Shown here piece by piece: positions 1 to 7,258 of a stretch of 21,609 nucleotides of DNA (position 1 is the first letter of the stretch; every line of letters starts with the position of its first letter). The notes under the pieces were generated by a model that did no database searches, was not told the origin of the DNA, and saw nothing but the letters and a program-made list of their open reading frames with translations. A program made the translations under genes and the position numbers. This stretch comes from Rickettsiales bacterium (GTDB taxonomy: Bacteria; Pseudomonadota; Alphaproteobacteria; Rs-D84), in assembly GCA_031278055.1 (NCBI GenBank), contig JAITLD010000069.1, forward strand, positions 1 to 21,609. The letters run 5' to 3'.

Positions 1-40
1 ATAATTTATAATTAATAATTGATAATTATTTGTTAAATAA
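1..40. repeat. AT-rich intergenic repeat, copy 1
   Basis: An almost pure A/T stretch containing ATTAATAATTGATAATT. Closely related strings recur at 6641-6664, 13098-13115, 13422-13458 and, more loosely, 17895-17970, always between genes or at gene ends. The resemblance was judged by eye. No function is claimed. Confidence 0.5.
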
Positions 41-43
41 GTA

Positions 44-72
44 TTTACTTTGTAAAAGTTTTCTTTTATAGT
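44..72 (+). promoter_or_regulatory. Possible promoter for the small ORF at 123
   Basis: A TTTACT hexamer (44-49) and TATAGT (67-72) are 17 bp apart. This would give a leader of about 44 nt before the ATG at 123. Both hexamers are imperfect and the surrounding sequence is AT-rich, so a chance match is possible. Confidence 0.3.
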
Positions 73-122
73 CCGGAAAGCTGATGTGAATATCGGCAAT
101 CATAAACAAAAGGAAAAAAATT

Positions 123-263
123 ATGTTTGAAATACCATACTTCCAAATATACATCTGGGGAACATTTATAGTTGCGTCGGGGCATTTTCTATCCTCTATA
201 CTGCTGCGCCTTTTTGGTAATAAGATTGAGGAAAAGTTTGCAAAAAAAGCGACCAGACAATAA
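123..263 (+). CDS. Small hypothetical membrane protein (46 aa)
   Basis: An ATG at 123 follows an AAAAGGA ribosome binding site with 8 nt spacing. The frame runs 46 codons to TAA. The product begins MFEIPYFQIYIWGTF, has a hydrophobic segment from about residue 7 to 31 (containing TFIVASGHFLSSILL), and ends in a basic tail with KIEEKFAKKATRQ. This is the pattern of a small one-segment inner-membrane protein with a charged tail. Two hairpins directly downstream fit the end of a short transcript. I recognise no family. An 88-codon ORF covers the same region on the other strand but has no better start signal. The good Shine-Dalgarno and the coherent hydrophobic/charged layout favour the + strand reading. 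Confidence 0.5.
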   Translation: MFEIPYFQIYIWGTFIVASGHFLSSILLRLFGNKIEEKFAKKATRQ

Positions 264-277
264 TCTTTGGATTTGCG

Positions 278-298
278 AGGCCCTGATTTCAAGGGCCT
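278..298 (+). terminator. Hairpin, first of a tandem pair
   Basis: AGGCCCT and AGGGCCT pair as a perfect 7-bp stem around a 7-nt loop, 15 nt after the stop of the small ORF. There is no T-run directly after it, so on its own it is an incomplete intrinsic terminator. Confidence 0.45.
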
Positions 299-306
299 AC
301 AAATTA

Positions 307-330
307 GGGGGAAAATTCCCCCTGTTTGTT
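307..330 (+). terminator. Hairpin plus T-rich tail
   Basis: GGGGGA and TCCCCC pair as a 6-bp stem around AAAT, followed by TGTTTGTTTGG. A GC stem with a T-rich tail fits a Rho-independent terminator, here in tandem with the hairpin at 278-298. Confidence 0.55.
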
Positions 331-503
331 TGGCAGAGTAGATTATGAATTAAGAATCGAATGATTTTTTTTCATAGCAAAAAAACTCTTGCGGGCAATT
401 CGTTTCCCCGCGCCGCGATTCCAGACGTTCCATGGGATTGTTGCGCGGCGGGTTCTTCCGGCGGCGGGGGCGGACGAATGTTTGTTTCCGTTTCATTATT
501 CAT
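331..503. other. Intergenic stretch, no convincing gene
   Basis: This stretch has a run of eight T (365-372), a short self-complementary ATGA/TCAT around it, and a GC-rich patch near 460-475. A 60-codon + strand ORF (361-543) runs through the pil promoter and lacks a ribosome binding site. A 43-codon - strand ORF (372-503) is proline-rich only because of the GGCGGCGGGGGCGG patch and also lacks a clear ribosome binding site. I annotate neither as a gene. Confidence 0.5.
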
Positions 504-533
504 TTGTGTTCGCCGGATTTTTTTTGTTATAAT
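504..533 (+). promoter_or_regulatory. Promoter of the pil operon
   Basis: A perfect TATAAT (528-533) is preceded 18 bp upstream by TTGTGT (504-509). The predicted transcription start is about position 540, 20 nt before the pilO start codon. Its position implies that the operon begins with pilO rather than continuing from genes upstream. Confidence 0.6.
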
Positions 534-559
534 TTCACAATGATGAAAATGGAGATGAT

Positions 560-1831
560 TTGGCAGGCGGGGTTATAACTGTTTCCAGACGAAAATATGC
601 CGTCGGGCTGTTTTGGCAGCCGTCGCCTGACCGCGGAAATCTGCGCGAAAATGCCTTAAAAATCGCGCGGACCGCCCACGTGCGCGCGTCCCTCTTCGTT
701 GCGTTCAACGGGATGATAGGTCTTTCCAATCGGGTTATCGGCGCCCGCAATGGCATGCCCGCAGCCGCGCCCGAGGTTATAGAGGCCTTTGGCGAAAATA
801 CATTCTTGTCCGTTTTTTCAGTGTCGGGAGGATTCTGGCTGTTGGCTGTTCGCGGCGGAATCATCGTCAGGGATAAATTTTTTTCAGATTTTGATTTGGC
901 AAAACAGGAATATTTGGAGCTGAATGCAATGCCCGATTGGACGGTTTTGGTCGCGCCGGCGGATTGGAATGCGGCCGGCGCGGTCGAGCGACGCTTGGGC
1001 GACATCATGTCCGGAAACAAAAAATACTATCTGGCAAATATATCGCACCTGCCCGGAACTATCGCCACTCTTGCGCTTTTGGCCTGCGCGCTATTCGGCG
1101 GATACAAGTTTTTCGAGAGGCCTATTAAAAAACTGCTCGCCCCGCAGCCGCAGCAACTAAACATTGACCCGAAGATTGCCGAGGAATACAAAAGAAAATT
1201 GGAAACGATAGACGCGCCGCCGCCAAAAGAGCCGCCGAAAAAAATCCATGTTCCTCTTCCCTACGAGGCCCTGCCGGATGTCAACGCAAAGGCGGATCAA
1301 TGCTGGCGCGCCATCGCGTTTTTATCCCAGCAGATTGTCGGATGGGTTGTGGATTCCGTTTCTTGTACCGATGGCGAGGCCAACGCGCATTTGCTTCGCT
1401 CATACGGAATAATTGGCGATTTGTATGACGAGGTTCGCAAAAAAATGCCCGGCGTCAAGATAGATGAAACCGGTGGAAACGATGTGATTCTGTCCGCAAA
1501 ATTGAAATATCTTGATACGTCCGTTCGCGCGCCTTTGCATGCGGCCGATGAAATCATGACCGCCGTTCAGTCGGTATTCCAGCGGCTGGACGAGGATGTG
1601 GAATTCAGGCGGGATTTTGCCGAATTGCAGATTCCTGAACTCGGCGGCAACGAGATTCTCGATACCGACATGACTGATGTTCCGATTGTGAAAATCGAGG
1701 CCGCGTCGAAAATGCAGCCGCGAGAATTTATCAAGATTATAAATGACGTGGGGCCTGTTCGGATGCCGATGATAAAATGGGATAACAAATCGAGAACATG
1801 GCATTACGATGTTGTGATTTATGTAAAATAA
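560..1831 (+). CDS. pilO: Type IVb pilus accessory protein PilO
   Basis: A 423-aa protein of the R64-type pilin accessory PilO family, an inner-membrane component of the thin-pilus assembly machine. The N-terminus carries the family-like RRKYAVGLFWQ (residues 10-20). One transmembrane segment lies at about residues 165-185, followed by a proline-rich linker and a long periplasmic C-terminal part. I chose the TTG at 560 because an in-frame stop (530-532) lies just upstream, no ATG or GTG is available in this frame near the start, and GGAG lies 5 nt before the TTG. It is the first gene after the promoter and is followed 12 nt later by pilP. In R64, pilO, pilP, pilQ and pilR occur in the same order, which supports the name. 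The family assignment comes from recognition and context, not a search. Confidence 0.8.
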   Translation: MAGGVITVSRRKYAVGLFWQPSPDRGNLRENALKIARTAHVRASLFVAFNGMIGLSNRVIGARNGMPAAAPEVIEAFGENTFLSVFSVSGGFWLLAVRGGIIVRDKFFSDFDLAKQEYLELNAMPDWTVLVAPADWNAAGAVERRLGDIMSGNKKYYLANISHLPGTIATLALLACALFGGYKFFERPIKKLLAPQPQQLNIDPKIAEEYKRKLETIDAPPPKEPPKKIHVPLPYEALPDVNAKADQCWRAIAFLSQQIVGWVVDSVSCTDGEANAHLLRSYGIIGDLYDEVRKKMPGVKIDETGGNDVILSAKLKYLDTSVRAPLHAADEIMTAVQSVFQRLDEDVEFRRDFAELQIPELGGNEILDTDMTDVPIVKIEAASKMQPREFIKIINDVGPVRMPMIKWDNKSRTWHYDVVIYVK

Positions 1832-1843
1832 AAGGAAGAAAAA

Positions 1844-2533
1844 ATGAAAAAATATTTGCTGTTTGCCGTTTGCGCCATGTTGTTTGCGCCGGCGTATTCC
1901 GACGATGCGGTCGATGTCGAATCATACGACGCGGAATCGTCCGTGTTTCAAAAAATCGCGGATTTGGAACAGGAAAAAGTCCTTATGCAATTGGAGAAAG
2001 AAAAAGCCCAGTTGCAGCTTGATTTGGACAGGCTGGCCGCCGAGCAGACGCGCCTGGCCCGCGACCAGGAGAATGCCGACATGCGCGCGGAAGAGCAGGC
2101 CGCCGAATTAGAAAAACAAAAATTGGCCCTGGAACAAGAACGGCAGAAACTTGAAGAACAAAAAAAGAAATTGGCCGAAGAGGCCGCCAAAACCGCCGCC
2201 GCGAAAGATGAAGAAATTGATTCCGCCGGCGAGGCGCGCGGGCTTGCGAGCGCGCTCGATAAATTCGTCGCCTCGCAAAAAGAATCGGGCGAAGAAAAAT
2301 CGATTTCCGAAAGATACTTTCTGCGCGAAATTATCGGCGCGGGAAATCAGCTTTTCGCGACAGTCGAGGATGTCGTCAGCGGAAAGCAGAAAAAAATATC
2401 CGTTGGGAAAAAACTCGACGACTATACTGTCAAATCGATTTCCATTGATGATGGGATAGAGTTCGAAAAGGATGGAGAGATAACGACATTGAATGTAGGT
2501 CGCCAATCCGGCGCGGCTGACATGGACGAATGA
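1844..2533 (+). CDS. pilP: Type IVb pilus biogenesis protein PilP
   Basis: A 229-aa exported protein. Residues 1-19 form a signal peptide with a probable cut near PAYSDD. Residues about 40-118 are a highly charged coiled coil rich in Glu, Lys, Gln and Leu. The C-terminal 80 residues contain LFATVEDVVSGKQKKISVGK and a DDYTVKSISIDDG-type stretch, which resemble the conserved end of R64 PilP proteins. The start has a strong AAAGGAAG ribosome binding site. PilP is thought to work with PilO in the periplasmic alignment part of the assembly complex, like PilP in type IVa pili. The coiled coil makes the protein longer than a minimal PilP and could span part of the periplasm; this last point is inference. 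Confidence 0.75.
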   Translation: MKKYLLFAVCAMLFAPAYSDDAVDVESYDAESSVFQKIADLEQEKVLMQLEKEKAQLQLDLDRLAAEQTRLARDQENADMRAEEQAAELEKQKLALEQERQKLEEQKKKLAEEAAKTAAAKDEEIDSAGEARGLASALDKFVASQKESGEEKSISERYFLREIIGAGNQLFATVEDVVSGKQKKISVGKKLDDYTVKSISIDDGIEFEKDGEITTLNVGRQSGAADMDE

Positions 2534-2540
2534 CAAATTT

Positions 2541-4148
2541 ATGATAAAGGAAAGGGATAATCTTAAAAGCGTTCCGGACGGTTTGGAAACCGCGGATCAG
2601 AAATCCGTCGTCGATTATTTGTTCGCGAACGATAACAGGCTTTTGACGGCTGCCGGTTGTCGGCTGGAACTGCCGCGCGAAACGCAGAACTTGCTCGCTT
2701 TTTTCTCGGACGGCAGTCTCATCGTGTCGCGCACTCATCGGTATGACGGCCGCGTATTGGCATTTAGCGAACTCCTGTCGCGCGAGGGGATTTCCCATAA
2801 AAAGCCTTTTTATTCCGACCTTGCGTTGATTGCGGCGATTTATAATAAGAATGCCGGCCGGCGCGGCCAGGCAAAGGCCCCTCTCGATTACGATAACCAA
2901 ATGCAAAAAGATTTTGTCGACATAATATCGCGCGCCGCGTCGATGAAAGTATCCGACGTTCATATCGAGGTTGCCGAACAATCGTCGGTTTATTTCCGGC
3001 TTGACGGAAGCATGCAGCTTATTTCCGAAAACAGCGCGGCCTGGGGAGAATCGTTCATACGCGCCGCGTTCGCCTCGGCCGACATATCCAATTCCAATTA
3101 CGCGCAGAACGAGTATCAGTCCGCGCAGAAAGACGGACGGACCCCTCTGCGCGGAACAAGGGATTTGTATCTGCCGACTGGCGTGTTGGGCGTGCGCATG
3201 CAGTTCAATCCAATTGCGTTCGGGTCGCGTTACGTCGTCATGCGGATTCTGTATGACAATCCGTCCGAAGGAATCAAGACCGAACAAGAGTTCGGCGAAT
3301 ACGAGCAACAGCTGTTGTTTCGTCTGCGCTCGTTCCCGACGGGAATGGTTGTCGTCGCCGGTCCGACCAGTTCCGGAAAATCCACGACGTTGTTCCAGAA
3401 TATGAGCCTGATGTTGAAAGAACACAATTATGAAATCAACCTGATAACTGTCGAGGACCCGGCCGAACGCAAGATTTTCGGCGCACATCAGATTCCGGTC
3501 GTGAATGCGGGCAATGAAGAGCAGCGCGATGAAAAGTTTACAGAGGCCTTGGCGTCGGCGCTGCGGTCCGACCCCGACGCGCTGATGGTCGGCGAAATCA
3601 GAACCCTCGCGGCCGCGGAGCTGACCGTGAAAGGCGCTTTGTCGGGACATAATGTCTGGACAACATTGCACGCGAATTCGGCGATGGCCGCGCTGACCAG
3701 GTTGCTCGACATAGGTATCGACGCGTTCAAATTGAAAGACGAGACAATGATGCGCGGCTTGGTGTCGATGAGGTTGTTTCGGAAACTTTGCCCGAACTGC
3801 CGTCAGCCTTTATCCGAACATCCGGAACATCCGGCCTACAAGCGCGTGGCGGAAGCATTTGGCGAAATCGGTTTGAGGCAGGTTTACATTCGCGGTATCG
3901 GTTGCGACAATTGCGCGCATAAAAGCGTAATCGGCCGAACAAAGGCGGGCGAGATAATAGTCACGGACGGAAAATTCCTGTCTCTTGCGGTGGATGGAAA
4001 GACAAGCGAGGCGGTGAAGTATTGGCTTGAAGAATTGGGCGGCAGGACTTTGAAAGAATCCGCGATAGAGCTGATGTTGAAAGGAATAATTGGCGTTGAT
4101 GAATTGGAGCGTTGGGTCGGGCTTCTCGACCAAATTGAAACCTACTAA
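2541..4148 (+). CDS. pilQ: Type IVb pilus assembly ATPase PilQ (GspE/PilB superfamily)
   Basis: A 535-aa cytoplasmic secretion ATPase that powers pilus assembly. The N-terminal 110 residues are divergent. They are followed by the N2-type region (SDVHIEV near residue 141) and the RecA-like core. The core has Walker A GPTSSGKST at 274-282, Asp box TVEDPAE, Walker B with DALMVGEIRT, and His box TTLHANSA. A C-terminal zinc-binding pair, CPNC and CDNC, is present as in GspE/PilB enzymes. All motifs needed for ATP hydrolysis are intact. The ATG lies 7 nt after the pilP stop and has only a weak ribosome binding site, which suggests translational coupling. In R64-type nomenclature the ATPase is PilQ; it is unrelated to the type IVa secretin of the same name. 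Confidence 0.9.
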   Translation: MIKERDNLKSVPDGLETADQKSVVDYLFANDNRLLTAAGCRLELPRETQNLLAFFSDGSLIVSRTHRYDGRVLAFSELLSREGISHKKPFYSDLALIAAIYNKNAGRRGQAKAPLDYDNQMQKDFVDIISRAASMKVSDVHIEVAEQSSVYFRLDGSMQLISENSAAWGESFIRAAFASADISNSNYAQNEYQSAQKDGRTPLRGTRDLYLPTGVLGVRMQFNPIAFGSRYVVMRILYDNPSEGIKTEQEFGEYEQQLLFRLRSFPTGMVVVAGPTSSGKSTTLFQNMSLMLKEHNYEINLITVEDPAERKIFGAHQIPVVNAGNEEQRDEKFTEALASALRSDPDALMVGEIRTLAAAELTVKGALSGHNVWTTLHANSAMAALTRLLDIGIDAFKLKDETMMRGLVSMRLFRKLCPNCRQPLSEHPEHPAYKRVAEAFGEIGLRQVYIRGIGCDNCAHKSVIGRTKAGEIIVTDGKFLSLAVDGKTSEAVKYWLEELGGRTLKESAIELMLKGIIGVDELERWVGLLDQIETY

Positions 4149-4160
4149 AAGGATGAGAGA

Positions 4161-4757
4161 ATGAAAAAATGGAAAATTTTTGCATTGGTTGCGGCCAGTC
4201 TGGCAGTCGGCGTTTTCGCCGGCATGCATGTCGATAGAATTTATTTTTCCGGAATTCAATTGTCCGAATACGAATGCAATAGAATCAAGGATAAGATTAT
4301 AAATCCGAAAGACAAGCCGGATGGATATTGGCAACGCCTGTATAAAGGCAGTTGTGGAAAAATGAAAGAAGCGTCCAACTACACGACGAATAAACTGCCG
4401 TCGGAAACCTGCGCGGCAATCGAGATTCTGCTGCTTGGCGAGCTTAAATTGATAGGCGAGAACAGTTTTGATGTATCCGACCATTTCGCGCGCGCAAAGT
4501 ATTTTGAGGCGCTTGCAAAACAGGGATGCGCAGAGAACGCGGAGCAGTATAAAAAATCCGCGTTGAGAGAGATTGATTTGACGCTGGCTATCGTGCCGTT
4601 TTCCAATGGTATCGATACTTATCAGTGGATTGATATATATAAAATATACAGCGCGTTCCAACAGGATTCAGGGAAGCTTGACCGATTCATACAAAGTTAT
4701 TATTCAGAGGATATAAAGGCCGCCTTGTTTCAAGAAATATGGAACGCGATGAAATGA
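4161..4757 (+). CDS. Unrecognised membrane-anchored protein inside the pil operon
   Basis: A 198-aa protein with no family I recognise. It starts with a strong AAGGATGAGAG ribosome binding site 12 nt after pilQ. Residues 5-25 form a single hydrophobic signal anchor after MKKWK. The rest should be periplasmic and holds four cysteines (39, 65, 84, 123) that could form two disulfides. The part after residue 100 looks alpha-helical (RAKYFEALAKQGCAENAEQ), slightly like a Sel1/TPR-type repeat, but I do not claim that fold. The stop codon overlaps the pilR start region. In R64 nothing lies between pilQ and pilR, so this is an extra gene at a conserved junction. A structural or minor role in the pilus is a guess from position only. 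Confidence 0.75.
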   Translation: MKKWKIFALVAASLAVGVFAGMHVDRIYFSGIQLSEYECNRIKDKIINPKDKPDGYWQRLYKGSCGKMKEASNYTTNKLPSETCAAIEILLLGELKLIGENSFDVSDHFARAKYFEALAKQGCAENAEQYKKSALREIDLTLAIVPFSNGIDTYQWIDIYKIYSAFQQDSGKLDRFIQSYYSEDIKAALFQEIWNAMK

Positions 4758-5827
4758 CACTGTCATTGAATGCGCTTTATGCGAGAATGATATTTAGCCT
4801 CGATTCCGACAAGAGGATGGGGTTATATCGCAAAATTGCGTCCCTTTTGCGAAATGATTTCACATTGATGGACGCGCTTGACCGGTGTTGGCAAATCGAA
4901 TCGAAAAACGGCCGCAAAAGAGACGAGCCCTTTGCAATCGTTATCCGCGCATGGCAGAACGGGCTTGAAAGGGGTCTGGCTTTCAGCGAGGCGGTCGCGC
5001 GCTGGGTTCCGCAGAACGAGGCGATAATGCTCGCGGTCGGCGACGTTTCCAGATTGTCGGGCGCGCTTGAAAACCTGACGACCATTTCGACAGGAATTCA
5101 AAAAATCAGAAAATCTTTATTCGACGCGTTGTCCTATCCCTTGTTTCTGTTTGTAATGACAGTCTTGATTGTGATAATGGTCGGCTTGTATTTGGTGCCG
5201 CCTTTGAGCGAGGCGGCGGGCGGCTCGGTTGTCTGGCGCGGTACGGCGGCCACTTTGGTTGCGGTCGCAAATTATTCCCAAGCCTATTGGACGCATGCGG
5301 TCGCTATGTTTGTGGTAATCGGATTGTTTGTATGGTGGTCTCTGGCAAATCTGGCCGGACGCCTGCGCGTGCTGCTTGACAAGTTGCCGCCGTGGAATAT
5401 GTATAAGGTGTCGGTATCGGTATCATGGCTGATGAGTCTGTCGGCGATGGTGAAAAGCGGAACAAGCCTGCCGGACGCGTTGAAAATGCTGTCGGATTCC
5501 GGCAGCAAATATCTGCGTTCTAATTTGGAGCCGGCGGAACGTTTGATTGAGAACGGCGCCAATTTGGGCCAGGCATTGAACGGGACCAGACGGCATTTTC
5601 CAAATGATGAAATCATAGGCGACTTGGAGATTTACGCCGACATGAATGAATTTGATAAAAATCTGGCCCAAATAGCGAATGATTACATGGAATCCAGCGT
5701 GCGCAGAATGGGGGCTTTGTCATCTGTCCTGAATAGTGTCGGAATATTGCTTGTCTCTGCGGCAATCGCGTGGGTTGTGTTCGGCACGTTCGACATGCAA
5801 GAGCAAATCACCGCCGCTTTGTCATAG
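4739..5827 (+). CDS. pilR: Type IVb pilus inner-membrane platform protein PilR (T2SF family)
   Basis: A 362-aa integral membrane protein of the GspF/PilC (T2SF) family, the platform that the assembly ATPase acts on. Two cytoplasmic T2SF helical domains (about residues 25-130 and 215-325) alternate with hydrophobic segments at about 133-156, 184-206 and 331-351. The signature-like GDVSRLSGALE lies at 101-111 and GTSLPDAL at 241-248. Two starts are possible. The ATG at 4739 overlaps the previous gene by 19 nt. The ATG at 4754 makes an ATGA overlap with its stop and has GGAA 9 nt upstream. I give the longer form, but the second start is at least as likely. It is the last gene of the operon on this strand. 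No prepilin gene follows, unlike R64, where pilS follows pilR. Confidence 0.85.
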   Translation: MERDEMTLSLNALYARMIFSLDSDKRMGLYRKIASLLRNDFTLMDALDRCWQIESKNGRKRDEPFAIVIRAWQNGLERGLAFSEAVARWVPQNEAIMLAVGDVSRLSGALENLTTISTGIQKIRKSLFDALSYPLFLFVMTVLIVIMVGLYLVPPLSEAAGGSVVWRGTAATLVAVANYSQAYWTHAVAMFVVIGLFVWWSLANLAGRLRVLLDKLPPWNMYKVSVSVSWLMSLSAMVKSGTSLPDALKMLSDSGSKYLRSNLEPAERLIENGANLGQALNGTRRHFPNDEIIGDLEIYADMNEFDKNLAQIANDYMESSVRRMGALSSVLNSVGILLVSAAIAWVVFGTFDMQEQITAALS

Positions 5828-5915
5828 CATTTGATATTTGCTCTATTACTTTTGCGTATAAATCCATTTTTTCGATTAATGTTTTAACCATATCCCATGC
5901 GACGAGTTTCATCAT
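5808..5915 (-). CDS. Possible 35-aa protein coupled to the glycosylase gene
   Basis: The ATG (5915-5913) overlaps the TGA of the upstream glycosylase gene in an ATGA arrangement typical of translational coupling. The frame gives MMKLVAWDMVKTLIEKMDLY followed by a short basic end, predicted as one amphipathic helix with a KRR tail. Its last 20 bp overlap the 3' end of pilR on the other strand. I recognise no family. The coupling and helical composition are the only support, and such an ORF could arise by chance. Confidence 0.35.
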   Translation of the reverse strand: MMKLVAWDMVKTLIEKMDLYAKVIEQISNAMTKRR

Positions 5916-6571
5916 CTCTTATTCTTTTGTTTTGCGCAAAGCAGCCCGTTCTGGCACGCTTTCCATAAAACCACGTCGATGTATCCGCGCGGCAGTCCGG
6001 TCGCGCGTTCCAATTTTGCGAACATGTCGTCGCACAGATTTCGGATTTCCGGATTCAAGTCTTTGTTATCAATCAGATTTTCCTCTGGCGTTCCACCGGC
6101 GGCCAGGCGCTGAATCCATATATCATATTTCGCAATGTTTTCGCCAAGGTTGCGCGCCAAGTGATTCGCCGTGATTTTTCCGATATGGGGCAGGCCGGAT
6201 AAATACGCGAGTTTTGATTCCAACGGCGCGCCCGCCAGGTTGTAATAACCATCGCGGTATTTTTTTCGATTTTCCCATAATTTAATAATCGCGTTGATTT
6301 TATTTTTATTATTGAATATCGCGCGCAGGGACGGATAATCATTCGTCCCCGCGCGCAATGCGTCCATAATCTTCGCATGGATTTTCTTTGCGGTTTTCTG
6401 CGAGAAGCCTCCGGCGAGAACGACATAAACCGCCTGCCGCGCGAATTCGTCGGAATCAAAAAGCGTTCCGGTTTTCATTCGCTCGCGGATTGTTTCGAAC
6501 GAATCAAGGTCGGCGTCAAGCCCGCTTTCAATCAAATGTTTTTCTAAATTAAAAAATTGTTCAGCAGTCAT
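5912..6571 (-). CDS. HhH-GPD family DNA glycosylase
   Basis: A 219-aa base-excision repair enzyme of the helix-hairpin-helix/GPD superfamily. The hairpin SGLPHIGKITANHLARNLG lies at 125-143, and D150 in YDIWIQRL sits where the family's catalytic aspartate is. The Lys that makes EndoIII and Ogg bifunctional is replaced by Ile at the aligned EndoIII position (GKITA against GRKTA), although K132 is one residue away. It may therefore be a monofunctional glycosylase, or the lysine may have shifted. The C-terminal YIDVVLWK resembles the ending of archaeal-type Ogg enzymes. There is no FeS-cluster cysteine set. No clear Shine-Dalgarno precedes the ATG. It lies downstream of a RusA-like gene on the same strand. 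The substrate is unknown. Confidence 0.7.
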   Translation of the reverse strand: MTAEQFFNLEKHLIESGLDADLDSFETIRERMKTGTLFDSDEFARQAVYVVLAGGFSQKTAKKIHAKIMDALRAGTNDYPSLRAIFNNKNKINAIIKLWENRKKYRDGYYNLAGAPLESKLAYLSGLPHIGKITANHLARNLGENIAKYDIWIQRLAAGGTPEENLIDNKDLNPEIRNLCDDMFAKLERATGLPRGYIDVVLWKACQNGLLCAKQKNKR

Positions 6572-6602
6572 TTTTTTTATGAAACATAGGACATGGGAGT
6601 TC

Positions 6603-6690
6603 AGAGTTCAGAGTTATGAGTTCAGAGTTAGCAGTGCTTAATTAGATTAATAATTAATAATTTAACTCATAACTCATAACTCTGAACTCT
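6603..6690. repeat. 20-bp perfect inverted repeat with nested GAGTT units
   Basis: The left arm (6603-6622, AGAGTTCAGAGTTATGAGTT) pairs exactly with the right arm (6671-6690) around a 48-nt AT-rich loop. Both arms consist of short units, GTTCAGA and GTTATGA, repeated in tandem, so several slipped pairings are possible. It fills most of the 123-bp gap between the RusA-like gene and the glycosylase gene. It could be a transcript hairpin that weakens read-through, or a copy of a dispersed palindromic repeat. There is no T-run next to it. Confidence 0.8.
6641..6664. repeat. AT-rich intergenic repeat, copy 2
   Basis: GATTAATAATTAATAATTTA forms most of the loop of the larger inverted repeat. It matches the AT-rich repeat at 13425-13440 closely and the one at 1-40 more loosely. 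Confidence 0.45.
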
Positions 6691-6694
6691 CCAT

Positions 6695-7258
6695 TCATAC
6701 CATGAACGGCAGGTTTTCCAGCGTGCCTTCCGCCACCCTAACATTTACATCTATCATTAAAAATAATCGCTCGCTTCCCGTCATGTCTATGAAAATATTA
6801 TCCGATAATAAGTGCGACGTATTCACCGACAGTTTTGTCACCAGATGGTCGTCATCCAGCAGTGTATAAATCGGACCCTGGTCTATCGGCGTGTTGTCCC
6901 CTATCTCGTGCTCGTTTTGCGGGCAACGCAGCCCGTCCAAAAGGGTTTTGACCCTGTTATCAATATCCGTGCGCGCGACGCCGACGATTTCCGGATGGAG
7001 AAGCTGGATTTCCAATTCGGCCAAAAGTTTCAAGTTTGGCGTTATGATAGGATTCCAATCAATTCCGCCGATATGTCGTGTCGAGACAGGCGACTTTGAC
7101 GGGGTCGGCATCAGATATTTTTGCAGGTTTTTCCAGGGGCTATGTTCCATCAATTTTTTGAGCTGCGGGTGGAATTGCATGCGTATGTCCGCTATGTGTT
7201 GCGACCTTTTTTTCGGGTTGGTCAGCAACTCTCCGAAGTATAGCAATTTGAACTTCAT
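6695..7258 (-). CDS. RusA-like Holliday junction resolvase
   Basis: A 187-aa protein with the RusA signature. DIDNRVKTLLDGL starts at D98 and matches the DLDN...DAL motif that carries D70 and D72 in E. coli RusA. LLDDDHLVTKLSV (133-145) matches the LDDAQVV region with D91. RusA resolves four-way DNA junctions during recombination and is common in prophages. It is longer than E. coli RusA (120 aa), with an extra N-terminal part and an insertion (about 111-130) between the two motif blocks. I chose the ATG at 7258 rather than the upstream GTG at 7279 because AAAGGA sits 6 nt before it. A glycosylase gene follows on the same strand. RusA-like and HhH-GPD genes are both frequent phage cargo, but no phage structural gene is visible. 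Confidence 0.72.
   Translation of the reverse strand: MKFKLLYFGELLTNPKKRSQHIADIRMQFHPQLKKLMEHSPWKNLQKYLMPTPSKSPVSTRHIGGIDWNPIITPNLKLLAELEIQLLHPEIVGVARTDIDNRVKTLLDGLRCPQNEHEIGDNTPIDQGPIYTLLDDDHLVTKLSVNTSHLLSDNIFIDMTGSERLFLMIDVNVRVAEGTLENLPFMV

Noticed and set aside
26..292. 88-codon - strand ORF
   Set aside because: It overlaps the better-supported 46-codon + strand ORF, runs into the AT-rich repeat and has no ribosome binding site.
361..543. 60-codon + strand ORF
   Set aside because: It contains the pil promoter, has no ribosome binding site, and its Gly run comes from a GC-rich patch.
2430..3671. 413-codon - strand ORF opposite pilQ
   Set aside because: It lies antisense to intact ATPase motifs, has low-complexity composition and lacks start signals.
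5912..7258. Prophage remnant covering the RusA-like and glycosylase genes
   Set aside because: No integrase, attachment site, structural or lysis gene is visible; two phage-like genes alone do not support it.
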